A stretch of 64,000 bases of DNA, taken from assembly GCA_933228675.1 (NCBI GenBank), contig OW121743.1:117002542-117066541 (forward strand), read 5' to 3'. The translations under genes were made by a program, and so were the position numbers. The notes under the pieces are model-generated. The model saw nothing but the letters and a program-made list of their open reading frames with translations, made no database searches and was not told the origin of the DNA. Of the stretch, positions 10,556 through 21,904 are shown in pieces (the stretch's first letter is position 1; each line of letters begins with the position of its first letter). This stretch comes from Stomorhina lunata (lineage: Eukaryota > Arthropoda > Insecta > Diptera > Rhiniidae).

Positions 10556-13550
10556 ATCATTTATTATTTTCTATAGAAAAAATTTTGATATCAAAAAATT
10601 TTCTGTAGAAAAAATTTTGATACCAAAAAATTTCTATAGAACAAATTTTGATATCAAAAAATTTGTTGATATAAAATTTTTTTCTATAGAAAATTTTTTG
10701 AAATCAAAATTTTTTCTTTAGAAAATTTTTTGATATCAAAATTTTTTCTTTAGAAAATTTTTTGATATCAAAATTTTTTCTTTAGAAAATTTCTTGATAA
10801 TAAAATTTTTTCTTTAGAAAATTTTTTGATATCAAAATTTTTTCTGATACCAAAAATTTTCTATAGAAAAAATTTTGATATCAAAACATTTTCTATAAAA
10901 AAATTTTGATATCAAAAAATTTTTTCTTTGAAAAAACGAAATAATTTTGAAAATTTAGAAAATTTCTTGATATCAAAATTTTTTCTTTAGAAAATTTTTT
11001 GATATCAACATTTTTTCTTTAGAAAATTTTTTGATATCAAAATTTTTTCTTTAGAAAATTTTTTGATATCAAAATTTTTTCTGATACCAAAAATTTTCTA
11101 TAGAAAAAATTTTGATATCAAAACATTTTCTATAAAAAAATGTTGATATCAAAAAATTTTTTCTTTGAAAAAACGAAATAATTTTGAAAATTTAGAAAAT
11201 TTCTTGATATCAAAATTTTTTCTTTAGAAAATTTTTTGATATCAACATTTTTTCTTTATAAAATTTTTTGATATCAAAATTTTTTCTTTAGAAAATTTTT
11301 TGATATCAAAATTTTTTCTTTAGAAAATTTTTTGATATCAAAATTTTTTCTTTAGAAAATTTTCTGATATCAAAATTTTTTCTTTAGAAAATTTTTTGAT
11401 ATCAAAATTTTTTCTTTAGAAAATTTTTTGATATCAAAATTTTTTCTTTAGAAAATTTTTTGATATCAAAATTTTTTCTTTAGAAAATTTTTTGATATCA
11501 AAATTTTTTCTTTAGAAAATTTTTTGATATCAACATTTTTTCTTTAGAAAATTTTTTGATATCAAAATTTTTTCTTTAAAAAATTTTTTGATATCAAAAT
11601 TTTTTCTTTAGAAAATTTTTTGATATCAAAATTTTTTCTTCAGAAAATTTTTTGATATCAACATTTTTTCTTTAGAAAATTTTTTGATATCAACATTTTT
11701 TCTTTAGAAAATTTTTTGATATCAACATTTTTTCTTTACAAAATTTTTTGATATCAAAATTTTTTCTTTACAAAATTTTTTCTTTACAAAATTTTTTGAT
11801 ATCAACATTTTTTCTTTAGAAAATTTTTTGATATCAAAATTTTTTCTTTAAAAAATTTTTTGATATCAAAATTTTTTCTTTAGAAAATTTTTTGATATCA
11901 ACATTTTTTCTTTAGAAAATTTTTTGATATCAACATTTTTTCTTTACAAAATTTTTTGATATCAAAATTTTTTCTTTACAAAATTTTTTGATATCAAAAT
12001 TTTTTCTTTAGAAAATTTTTTGATATCAAAATTTTTTCTTTAGAAAATTTTTTGATATCAAAATTTTTTCTTTAGAAAATTTTTTGATATCAAAATTTTT
12101 TCTTTAGAAAATTTTTTGATATCAAAATTTTTTTTTTAGAAAATTTTTTGATATCAGAATTTTTTCTTTAGAAAATTTTTTGATATCAAAATTTTTTCTT
12201 TAGAAAATTTTTTGATATCAAAATTTTTTCTTTAGAAAATTTTTTGATATCAAAATTTTTTCTTTAGAAAATTTTTTGATATCAAAATTTTTTCTTTAGA
12301 AAATTTTTTGATATCAACATTTTTTCTTTAGAAAATTTTTTGATATCAACATTTTTTCTTTAAAAAATTTTTTGATATCAAAATTTTTTCTTTAGAAAAT
12401 TTTTTGATATCAAAATTTTTTCTTTAGAAAATTTTTTGATATCAACATTTTTTCTTTAGAAAATTTTTTGATATCAACATTTTTTCTTTAGAAAATTTTT
12501 TGTTAACAAAATTTTTTCTTTAGAAAATTTTTTGATAATAAAGTTTTTTCTTTAGAAAGTTTTTTGTCAACAAAAATTTTTCTTTAGAAAATTTTTTGTT
12601 AACAAAATTTTTTCATTAGAAAATTTTTTGATATCAAAATTTTTTCTTTAGAAAATTTTTTGTTAACTAAATTTTTTCTTTAGAAAATTTTTTGATAATA
12701 AAATTTTTTCTTTAGAAAATTTTTTGTTAACAAAATTTTTTCTTTAGAAGATTTTTTGTTAACAAAATTTTTTCATTAGAAAATTTTTTGATATCAACAT
12801 TTTTTCATTAGAAAATTTTTTGATATCAACATTTTTTCTTTAGAAAATTTTTTGATATTATATTTTTTTTTGATATCGACATTTTTTCATTAGAAAATTT
12901 TTTGATATCAAAATTTTTTCTTTAGAAAATTTGTTGATGTCAAAATTTTTTCTTTAGAAAATTTTTTGATATCAAAATTTTTTCTTTAGAAAATTTTTTA
13001 ATATCAAAATTTTTTCTTCAGAAAATTTTTTGATATTATATTTTTTTTTAGAAAAATTTTTCTGTAGAAAATTTTTTGATATCAACATTTTTTCTTTAGA
13101 AAATTTTTTGATATCATAATTTTTTCTTTAGAAAATTTTTTGATATCAAAATTTTTTCTTTAGAAAATTTTTTGATGTCAAAATTTTTTCTTTAGAAAAT
13201 TTTTTTGATATTAAATTTTTTTCTTTAGAAAATTTTTTGATATCAAAATTTTTTCTTTAGAAAATTTTTTGATATTATATTTTTTTTAGAAAAATTTTTC
13301 TGTAGAAAATTTTCTGATATCAAATTTTTTTCTTTAGAAAATTTATTCATATTAAAATTTTTTGATACCAAATTATTTCTTTGGAAAATTTTTTGATATC
13401 AAAACTTGTTCTTTAGAAAATTTTTTGATATTAAATTTTTTTCTTTAGAAAATTTGTTGATATCAAAATTTTTTCTTTAGAAAATTTTTTGATATGAGCA
13501 TTTTTTCTTTAGAAAATTCTTTAATATTAACATTTTTTTCATTACAAAAA
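10556..13550. repeat. 32-bp minisatellite array F (about 90 units)
   Basis: The most homogeneous long array. Each 32-bp unit is AAAATTTTTT, then CTTTAG, then AAAATTTTTT again, then GATATC, that is two 16-bp halves with alternating hexamer linkers. A half-unit slip at about 11763-11790 has lost one GATATC half, confirming the 16-bp register. Variants (ATCAACATT, TTTACAAAA, GTTAAC for GATATC at 12500-12780) are clustered, as expected from local amplification. At 10556-10680 the units run in the opposite orientation. Confidence 0.93.
10846..11319. repeat. 237-bp tandem duplication within array F
   Basis: A block starting GATACCAAAAATTTTC and containing the non-repeat phrase AAAAACGAAATAATTTTG occurs at 10846 and again at 11083, 237 bp apart, with only a few differences. 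This is a larger unit of recent amplification than the 32-bp period. Confidence 0.8.
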
Positions 13551-15090
13551 TTAATGTAAAGCTTTAAAAAAATTCGTCCTAACCGAGTATTTATTCTGAT
13601 AGCTTCTCTTAGTCATTGGCAGCTTCTCTAAAGGGATACATAACATTTTTTTGCTCCTGATACTTTCCCAAGTAAACAAAGACAAACACAAAAAATGTTT
13701 ACCCACTTTGATACTCATATAATTTGTTATTAACAAGAGTCCCTTTGGGTAACAGGGAGTGGAGGTGTGGAGGTAATAGTAGTAGCGGAGATAGTAGTAG
13801 TAGTGATGGTGGTGATAATATTCTATGATATTTAAACTTGGAAAAAATAGTAAAACCTTCAAAATTGTTATCTTTAACGCTGTCATCATTATGACCATAT
13901 TTACCAAGACTTTTGTTCTCATATTTTAGCCAGTTTACTCTGTCTATCTTTCTTTTTACCACCCAGTTGTGTTTCCGTTTCCTTCGTTTTTCTATTTTTG
14001 TGTCGTTGTATGTTATCCTTGCTTTTGCAATTGAGTTTGTAAATATAAGTATCCTTATGAAATAAGATGAATTGTCTTAAGCATAAAGAAAAGTTAAAAC
14101 TAATTTATCATTTTACTACTGAAGCTGCTGCCGCTGCTAGTGATGCTGTGAAGGTAATGCTGTGAATGGAACTAATATTCCTCCCATTATCTTTGATATT
14201 GAGACTCTGGTGACGCTGCTGCTGTATAAAGACTTTTTGTAACTTTTGTAATTTTCAATTAAAACCCAGTTTTCTTTTTAATTGCGTCTAAATAAATAAC
14301 GAAACTTTTTTTTTGTTTTTGTCGTTATTATGATTATTTCTTATTTTTCGTTCATTGTTTCTGTTATAAATTTAATTAACAATTTCTTGTCGTTGTTTCC
14401 GACAACTTTTCATTCATAAACTGCAGGTTGCCGCCAGTTAAGTTAGTAATAAAGAAAACCTACAAATATAAATATAAACAGGCGGATGGCCGAAAGTACC
14501 ACCCAACAGAAGGACTTACATACACACAGACAAACGAATGGACAAGCAGACAGAAGAACATACCACCTCTTGTTCTGCCTCAAAAGGAAACCCGCTTTCT
14601 TAAAAAGTATCATTTTAATCTGAATCTGCGGGTAAAGTGTTGAAATTTGAAAATTAATATTATTTTTCGTGCTGATATCATTTTAATTTACTCTCTTTTG
14701 GTTCTAGATTTTGTTGCTCTTTCCTTTGGCTTAATTTACAAACCACAACAATAACAAATATCCCACCTACTTTTTTTCTACTTTCATCCTTGACTTTAAG
14801 TGTTCTAATGGGCCAGGATGTCAATGTAATGTAGCGCGTTTATTTCATAAAGTACAAAATGACAAAAAAATTAACTAAAACTCAAACCAAGTGGTCGTAT
14901 TTAATGAGTTTTAAAAAAAAGTATTTAAAAAACATAATTAACCCTTAAACGACAAAAAGAAAAAAATATTTTAATTCGAAAGATCTAAAAGTATAGCACA
15001 AAAAAGCCTCATAAAAGTATGCAAATGGTAATTGATAAATGTGTAGCATACTTTCAGGAGTTAATAAATATGTACAATTTTTATGAAAAT
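13551..15090. other. Non-coding stretch between arrays, less AT-rich
   Basis: No supported gene. It holds a TAG-type microsatellite, a GCTGCTGCC-rich patch at 14118-14140 and another at 14208-14225, and short cytosine/purine-rich patches. The alanine-rich reading at 14118 lacks a convincing splice acceptor and ends quickly, so I do not call an exon. This is one of the few candidates for single-copy host DNA. Confidence 0.5.
13775..13820. repeat. TAG/GTG trinucleotide microsatellite
   Basis: Imperfect TAGTAG and GGTGGTGAT repeats. Opposing minus-strand frames read poly-serine/leucine or poly-histidine/tyrosine through it; these are artefacts of the triplet repeat. Confidence 0.8.
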
Positions 15091-15785
15091 CTCTATAAAA
15101 TTATTGATATCAAAATTTTTTCCATAGAAAATTTTTAGATATTAACATTTTTTCTATAGAAAATTTTTTGATATCCAATTTTTTTTATAGAAAACTTTTT
15201 GATATTTATTTTATTCTATAGAAAATTTTTTGAAATCAAAACTTTTTCTAAAGAAAATTTTTTGAAATCGAGATTTTTTCTGAAAGAAAATTTATTGATA
15301 TCAAATTTTTTTCTATACAAAATTTTTTGATATCAAATTTTTTTCCTAAGGAAATTTTTTTCGATATCAAAATTTTTTCTATAAAAATTGTTTGATATCA
15401 AAATTTTTTATTATCAAAAGTTTTTCTATAGAAAATTTTTTTAAATCAAAATTTTTTCTATAGAAAATTTTTTAATATCAAAATTTTTTCTATGGAAAAT
15501 TTATCAAAAATGAACAATTTTGTTTACAAAAAATATCACTTTTGATATCAAAATTTTTTGATATCAAAATTTTTTGATATCAAAATTTTTTGATATCAAA
15601 ATTTTTTGATATCAAAATTTTTTGTTATCAAACGTTTTTCTATAGAAAATTTTTTAATATCAAAATTTTTTCCATCAAAAATTTTTTGATATCAAAATTT
15701 TTTCAATATCAAAATTTTTTCTATAGAAAATTCTTTAATATCAAAATTTTTTCTATGGAAAATTTATCAAAAATAAACAATTTTG
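15091..15785. repeat. Minisatellite array G (same orientation as array F)
   Basis: Diverged units of the 32-bp family with GATATCAAAATTTTTTC and TATAGAAAATTTTTT. At 15543-15625 CTATAG linkers are lost, leaving runs of GATATCAAAATTTTTT spaced 16 bp. A 75-codon frame (15590-15817) is only a reading of the array. Confidence 0.85.
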
Positions 15786-16795
15786 TTAACAAAAAATTTT
15801 CTAAAGAAAAAATTTAGTTAACAAAAAATTTTTAAGGAAAAAAATTTAGTTAACAAAAAATTTTTGAAGAAAAAATTCTGCTAACAAAAAATTTTGTGAA
15901 GAAAAAATTTTGCTAACAAAAAATTTTCTTAAGAAAAAATTTTGTTAACAAAAAATTTTCTAAAGAAAAAATTTTGTATACAAAAAATTAGCTAAACAAA
16001 CAAAAATTTTCTATAGAAAAAATTATGATATCAAAAAATTTTCTGTAGAAAAAATAATGATACAAAATATTTCTATAGAAAAAATTTTGATATTAAAAAA
16101 TTTTCTTCAGAAAAAATGTTGATATCAAAAAATTTTCCATAGAAGAAAGTTTGGTATCAAAAAATGTTCTGCCAGAAAAAAAATCTGATATCAAAAAAAT
16201 TTTTTGAAGGAAAAAATTTTTTATAAATTTTCTATAGAAAAAATGTTGGTATTAAAAAATTTTCTAGAGAAAAAGTTTGATTTCAAAAAATTTTCTATAG
16301 AAAAAATTTTGATTTCAAAAAATTTTCTATAGAAAAAATTTAGATTTAAAAAAATTTTCTATTGAAAAAATTTTGATATCAAAAAAATTTCGATACACAA
16401 AATGTTGATATCAAACATTTTTCTATAGAAAAATTTTGAAATCAAAAAATTTTCTATAGAAAAAATTTTAATTAAAAAAAATTTCTATAGAAAAAGTTTT
16501 GATTTAAAAAAATATCCTATAGAAAAAATTTTGATTTCTAAAAATTTTCTATAGAAAAGATTTTGGCATCAAAAAATTTTCTATAGAAAAAAATTTTGAT
16601 ATTAAAAAATATTCTAAAGAAAAAATTTTGGTATCAAAAAATTTTTGATAGAAAAAATTATGATATTAAAAAATTTTCTATAGAAAAAATTCTGATTTAA
16701 AAAAAATTTCTATAGAAAAACTTTTGATATCAAAAAATTTTCTATAGAAAAAAATTTAGTATCAAAAAGTTTTTTTTTTTTGGTTAAAGTTTTTT
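15786..16795. repeat. Minisatellite array H (opposite orientation)
   Basis: Units read GATATCAAAAAATTTTC then TATAGAAAAAATTTT, the reverse complement of the array F/G unit (A6T4 instead of A4T6 tracts). The start (15786-16000) uses GTTAAC in place of GATATC. The orientation change is abrupt at both ends, implying local inversion. Confidence 0.8.
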
Positions 16796-17345
16796 TTTGG
16801 TTAACAAAATTTTGGTTAACAAATTTTTTGATGTGAAAATTTTTTCTATAGAAAATTTTTCGATGTGAAAATTTTTTCTATAGAAAATATTTTGATACCA
16901 AATTTTTTTCATTCCAAAAATTTTCAAAATTTTTCTTCAGAAAATTTTTTGATATCAAAATTATTTCTTTAGAAAATTTTTTGATATAAAAATGTTTGCC
17001 TTAGAAATTTTTTTTATCAAAAGTTTTTCTTTAAAAAATTGTTTGTTATGAGAAAATTTTTGGTAACAAAATTTTAACTTTAGAAAATTTTTTGATAATA
17101 ATATTTTTTTTAAGAAAATTTTTTGTTTTACAATTTTTTCTTTAGAAAATTTTTGTTGTCAAAATTTTTCTTTAGAAAATTTTTGTTAGCTAAATTTTCT
17201 CTTTAAAATATTTTTTGTTATCAAAATCTTTTCTTTAGAAGTTTTGAAATTTTCTATAAGAATTTTTTTTCTTAAAACTTTTTGTTATCTTTCTTTATAG
17301 AAATATTTTTTTAATAAACTTTTTTTTCTTTGAATTCTTTTTTCT
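16796..17345. repeat. Minisatellite array I (returns to array F orientation)
   Basis: From about 16800 the units again run GATATCAAAATTTTTTC with TTTAGAAAATTTTTT, increasingly degenerate towards 17345, where GTTAAC and GTTATC replace the palindromic linker. Confidence 0.75.
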
Positions 17346-17862
<517 letters not shown>

Positions 17863-20483
17863 ATAGAAGACTATATTTGTGGGTCTATGCTAAGATTTAG
17901 GGAGATGGCAAAATTTTTCAGCGTTTGAAGACAATTTTGAAGAATAAAATCTCTATAAATTCATAATTGGATCCAGTTTAAAACCCTTAGAGGCGTAGCC
18001 TATAGAAGTATATAGACTTTATATCGTCTCAATTAAAAATTTCATACATTTCTTAAATTTTAAAGAAAAATTAAACACATTTAAAATTTGTATTCTTCTT
18101 AAACAAGCTTTAAAAATTATTTAGAATTTTTCAAAAAATCCTGGGGCTTTGTTAAAAAGTCTTACACATAAAGTTTTTTTTTTTAAGAAAATGTAATTAA
18201 TTAAGTTTGAAAAGAAGCTTTAAAACAAGTTGAACATAAAAAGTTCAGACGTTGTTAAACCAAATGCTCATTAAAGCAAACAAGCAGACAGACAGACGAA
18301 AAACATACGATACGTATGAGTGATATTTAATTATTCGCATATAAAAATATTAAGTATACGCTACAAACAAATTATTTTAACAAGGAGTTCGCCAAAGAAA
18401 TTTTATGTTTTATGAAAAAGTTTGAAACAGAAATATTAATGTTAACATTATTCTTTTTTTAAATTAATTAATTAAAATGTTATTGAAGCCCAACCAAATA
18501 AATAAAATAAAAGTTTTCAAAATTTAATTTTCATTTTAAATATAATGAAGGGAATTATTTTACCAAGAACAAATAATTCTTCTCTAGGGGAGAGATTTAT
18601 TAATGAGGGACGAAATTTGATTTGTTTTAATGTGAATTTATTTTGAAGTCTTCTTTTTAAGGAGTGTTCCAAATAAAGAGTGCATTTTATATTTTGAAAA
18701 AGAAGTAAGTGAAAATGAAGAAAATTTCCAATTTTTAGCTTAAGTAGACCACCTCCTTCAAAAAAGAAGTAACTATAAAATCTTATATGAAATTGTTTTT
18801 TTGAAAAAAATCGTTAAATTTATAAATATGTATTAAATAAGAAGTCAGTATTTAATATCAGATGAATTTATACAATATTTCAATAAATTTTCTAATGTTT
18901 AAGAATTCATATTTTAAACAGTTTAAGTTTCTTTTAACTTCAAACAACTACCAATTTTATTCTTAACACTTCTTATTCCAAATGTCCTACTTTACAAATA
19001 ATTATTTGAAATAACTTTGTTTAACAAAATCTTGAAAAACCATAATTTAATTCAATAAAAGAAATGGTTTGCTTTAAAACTTCCATTAAAAACAAACTTT
19101 TGTCTAAATAATTTCCTTTGAAGAATTGATAAAATGTCTCTTGCAATAAATATAGAAAAAAAAAAAAAAATATTTACATTTGTTTTTCAAAAGAAAAAAA
19201 AAAAAAAACTGAGAAACTTTGTAAATACTTATTATTGACAAATAAAATAATAAAATTTGTTCTAGTCCAGAGTTCAAGCACTTGATCGTTAATATTATTG
19301 ATTGTACTTAAGCACATTTTTTTTTATTTTTTAGTAGAAATCATCTTAAGGGCAGCAACATTTAGCCAACCAACCTCCAGTTTTTGGTTTGGTCAAAAAG
19401 GAAATTCAAAAAAATTAAAAAATAAAAAAAAAAAAATAGAAAACGAGTACAAATATTGACTTTAGAAAGTAAAGTTGACTTTACACTAAAATTTTCTCTA
19501 ACAGAGTAATTTTGATTTTTGACCTCTAACTTATTTTAACGTTTGTCAATAAAAATATATTTTTTCTATTTATGAGGGTAGTTTAATAAGTCCTTAAATT
19601 TTTACATTTCAGGCCTTTTAATTTCAAAATAAAATTGCTCCTAAAAGTAGGCAATTGTTTTTGGATTTTTGATTCTAACTGTTGTCAAAAGCAAACAAAC
19701 AAGAACGAATCTGGGGCCAAAGCGCCGCATTCGAAATCGATCGAAAACTCAAACATTTAAGCAAATATTGTATAACATACCTTAAGGATTTTCATTGTAT
19801 AACATACCTTAAGGATTTTCAAAATAACTTTTTTTTTGCAAAAAGTTTAATAAAATTTAATATCTAAACATATCCGCTTGTTTGTCATAACGTTTAGTTT
19901 AAATTAAATTCTTTTACCATCAGGAAACTTTTGACAAATAAGTTACAATGTTGAACCTTATATGTTATATACTTTTTAGTTTATCCTAAAAGTATGCCAC
20001 ACAAATATCTCTGAAATATCCAACATTTCAAATAACAGTTGCATATTTACAGAAAAAAATTTCGAAATCTTAATGGTCAATGCTTGCATTAAAGTACCAT
20101 GTTGCAACTACTCATTTTTACTTAATATTAATCATGTAGTCCCATAATTTCTGCAGCGAACCCTCGTATATATTTTTCTGAAAACTGTTATTTAATTAAA
20201 CTTTAATGTGATTTGTTTAATAAAAAATGTTACACAAAAAATAATGTTTAGGCGTAAAAAATTCTCAAATATCTCCCTTAAGTCTTTATTTGTTCATTAA
20301 GATTATAGTTAAATAATGATGGAGTCCAGAAAAAATAAACAAGAGAAGTAAAGGAATACAATCATTAACTATGTTTAAACAAGCAAGAAACATCGATGGA
20401 AATCATCATTTTTTGCTTTAATTTTGTTTTTTCGTTTTTTTGCTTTCTGATACTGGAAAGAAAATTTATAATTTCTAATATTT
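17863..20483. other. Long AT-rich non-coding stretch with a 27-bp tandem duplication
   Basis: No gene is supported. A perfect 27-bp duplication lies at 19767-19793 and 19794-19820 (each beginning ATTGTATAACATACC). Just upstream, GAGGGTAGTTTAATAAGTCC at 19574 resembles a mariner-type terminus and a short frame follows at 19682, but no matching opposite end was found, so only a possible mariner scrap is suggested. Homopolymer A and T runs are frequent (19155-19210, 19410-19440). Confidence 0.5.
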
Positions 20484-20599
20484 CCCAGCAAAAGTTTGGT
20501 AATGGCAAGTACTCTGATAACTGGTTACATTGTAATGACTACAACATACCCTCCGAATAAATAATAAGTTGTTACAAAAGTACTTATTTGTAATTAAGA

Positions 20600-20650
20600 T
20601 GGTAATTTAAACTGAATGGCCCTGGTTCAAATCCCACCAAGGGCAACAAT
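20600..20650 (+). other. B-box-like (tRNA 3' half) motif in element copy 1
   Basis: GGTTCAAATCC at 20624-20634 fits the Pol III B-box consensus (GGTTCRANNCC) and lies in GGCCCTGG...CCCACCAAGGGC, which resembles a T-arm. No A box at normal distance was found. The same motif is conserved on the minus strand of copy 2 at 34367-34377. Confidence 0.5.
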
Positions 20651-21034
20651 TTTTTATAGTTTTTTTTTATTAAAAAAGAGTCTTTTTAAATGATTTTTGA
20701 ATTTTAAGAACTCAAATATTACCTTCTGTAAAAAAAATGTTGGAAAACTAACTCACGGTAATGATAAAATACCATCATGAGTCAATTTTGATTATGTAGG
20801 GGATGTTGGATACCCAACACGATTCTAATTAGTCTTAACTTGTTAAGCCCAACTTATCTGGATCATCCTTCATCTCAACTGTGGACACAGAACTCCTCGT
20901 GGTATCACCCGGGAAGCTAGTTTAACACCCATTAATATAGTGAGCTAACATGTTCCGAGAGTTGTCCCATAAGATCGATAAAAATGGGTTAGGATTACGG
21001 ACTAGTAACCCTCTCTTGAAAAAAATGCTGTTAG

Positions 21035-21203
21035 AGGAGGATGTCCGAAACTTCGATAGAAAGACCAAGTAGAGGAACATTTTTCAAAGCTTGGCCTATA
21101 AAATTGGAGAATATTCGCACAAGATCGAAATCCATGGAATTCTAAAATATGTCCGGACTTTGACCTTAACAGGTTGCAACTGTAGTCCATTTAAGTAAGT
21201 AAG
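21035..21203 (+). pseudogene. 3' tail of an RTE-like LINE embedded in element copy 1
   Basis: This segment aligns by eye with the 3' end of the RTE-like LINE at 55285-55453: AACTTCGAT(A/G)GAAAGACC, ATTCGCACAAGAT, GGAATTCTAAAATATG and CTTTGACC...AACAGGTTG occur in the same order, and both finish in TAAG repeats. Only the last codons and 3' untranslated region remain. It is also in copy 2, so it joined the element before the two copies separated. Confidence 0.8.
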
Positions 21204-21433
21204 AGTCAATCTTATGTAAGATTTAAATTGTTTAAGTTTTAAAATAAATGAAAAAAAAAATTCTTTATTATTTATTAAATGCATTAAACATTTACAAAAA
21301 ATCGTATAAAATATTTTTCCAAAAATTACAACAAAGCGAAAAAAGCAGGGAAAAACAAAGTTATTGTCACATGATTTTGGATCTAAAAATAAAAATTGTT
21401 TATATTAATTATAAGCTGCTAAGTTTTCAACAT

Positions 21434-21505
21434 ATGAAGTAGCTCAGTGGAAGAGTCTCTGCCTAGCAGTCGGAGGGTCTGGGTTCGAGCCCCCATGGTA
21501 GGTAC
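21434..21505 (+). ncRNA. tRNA-derived (SINE-like) Pol III promoter module, copy 1
   Basis: TAGCTCAGTGG at 21440-21450 is an A box and GGTTCGAGCCC at 21482-21492 is a B box, 31 nt apart, as in tRNA genes. Between them an anticodon-arm-like stretch has CTAGCAG in the loop position (AGC, alanine-like). The acceptor stem does not pair and the T stem is imperfect, so this is a tRNA-derived relic and not a working tRNA. An inverted copy sits at 33477-33545. Confidence 0.7.
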
Positions 21506-21904
21506 TTGCCTCCAATGACATCCCCATGTTAATGTAATGACTTAAACAGTGAACGAGTAAGTAGTTCGTGTTCAAAAGTTTAGCTGTTTAACTCATTATT
21601 TGGTAATGAAAAGTTTTGCTGGGTTGTTAAACAAAATTTTCAAAAAATCAAAAATTGATTTTTGAAACTGAACTAAGAAAAAGTATAATTTTCTAATATG
21701 AAAAAAAAAACTAAGTATATTCGGATTAATTATGACAAAAGTCAACTATTTAAAACTTACAGGCAAAAGAATTGTAAATCATGTTTTACTTTGAAATTTC
21801 TTTATTCTAAAGTAAATTTTTTTGCTTTTTCGGGGAAAAATCACAATAACTCTTTTTATATTTTAATGACTTAAAATATAGCAGCTTTAGTTCTCTTTTA
21901 TATA

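Larger units (their letters stand above)
20484..21623 (+). mobile_element. CCCAGCAAAA-ended non-autonomous element, copy 1 (1,140 bp)
   Basis: Both ends carry the inverted repeat CCCAGCAAAA (left 20484, right ending GCTGGG at 21623). A second, inverted copy at 33239-34517 defines the same ends, which shows this is a mobile unit. Inside, in order, are a B-box-like Pol III promoter element (20624), a 3' tail of an RTE-like LINE (21035-21203, ending in TAAG repeats) and a full A-box/B-box tRNA-like module (21434-21505). No transposase is encoded, so it must rely on one supplied elsewhere. Copy 1 has no clear target duplication; copy 2 is flanked by TA. The superfamily is unassigned. Confidence 0.8.

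Noticed and set aside
9071..13550. CRISPR-like array of 30-32 bp repeats
   Set aside because: Units are contiguous with no unique spacers, and the transposon content is eukaryotic. These are minisatellites.
13551..13922. Minus-strand frame with runs of His and Tyr
   Set aside because: It is caused by the TAG/GTG microsatellite; no domain, and an overlapping frame is equally open.
14118..14162. Alanine-rich mini-exon followed by a donor-like GTAATG
   Set aside because: There is no convincing acceptor or partner exon; GCT repeats readily give alanine runs.
15590..15817. 75-codon open frame rich in Phe, Ile and Lys
   Set aside because: It is a reading of the GATATCAAAATTTTTT array, not a gene.
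19574..19867. Mariner element suggested by GAGGGTAGTTTAATAAGTCC and a short frame
   Set aside because: No opposite inverted end and no catalytic motif were found; the frame includes a 27-bp tandem duplication.
21434..21505. Functional tRNA-Ala gene
   Set aside because: A and B boxes are good, but acceptor and T stems do not pair and the module is part of a repeated mobile element.
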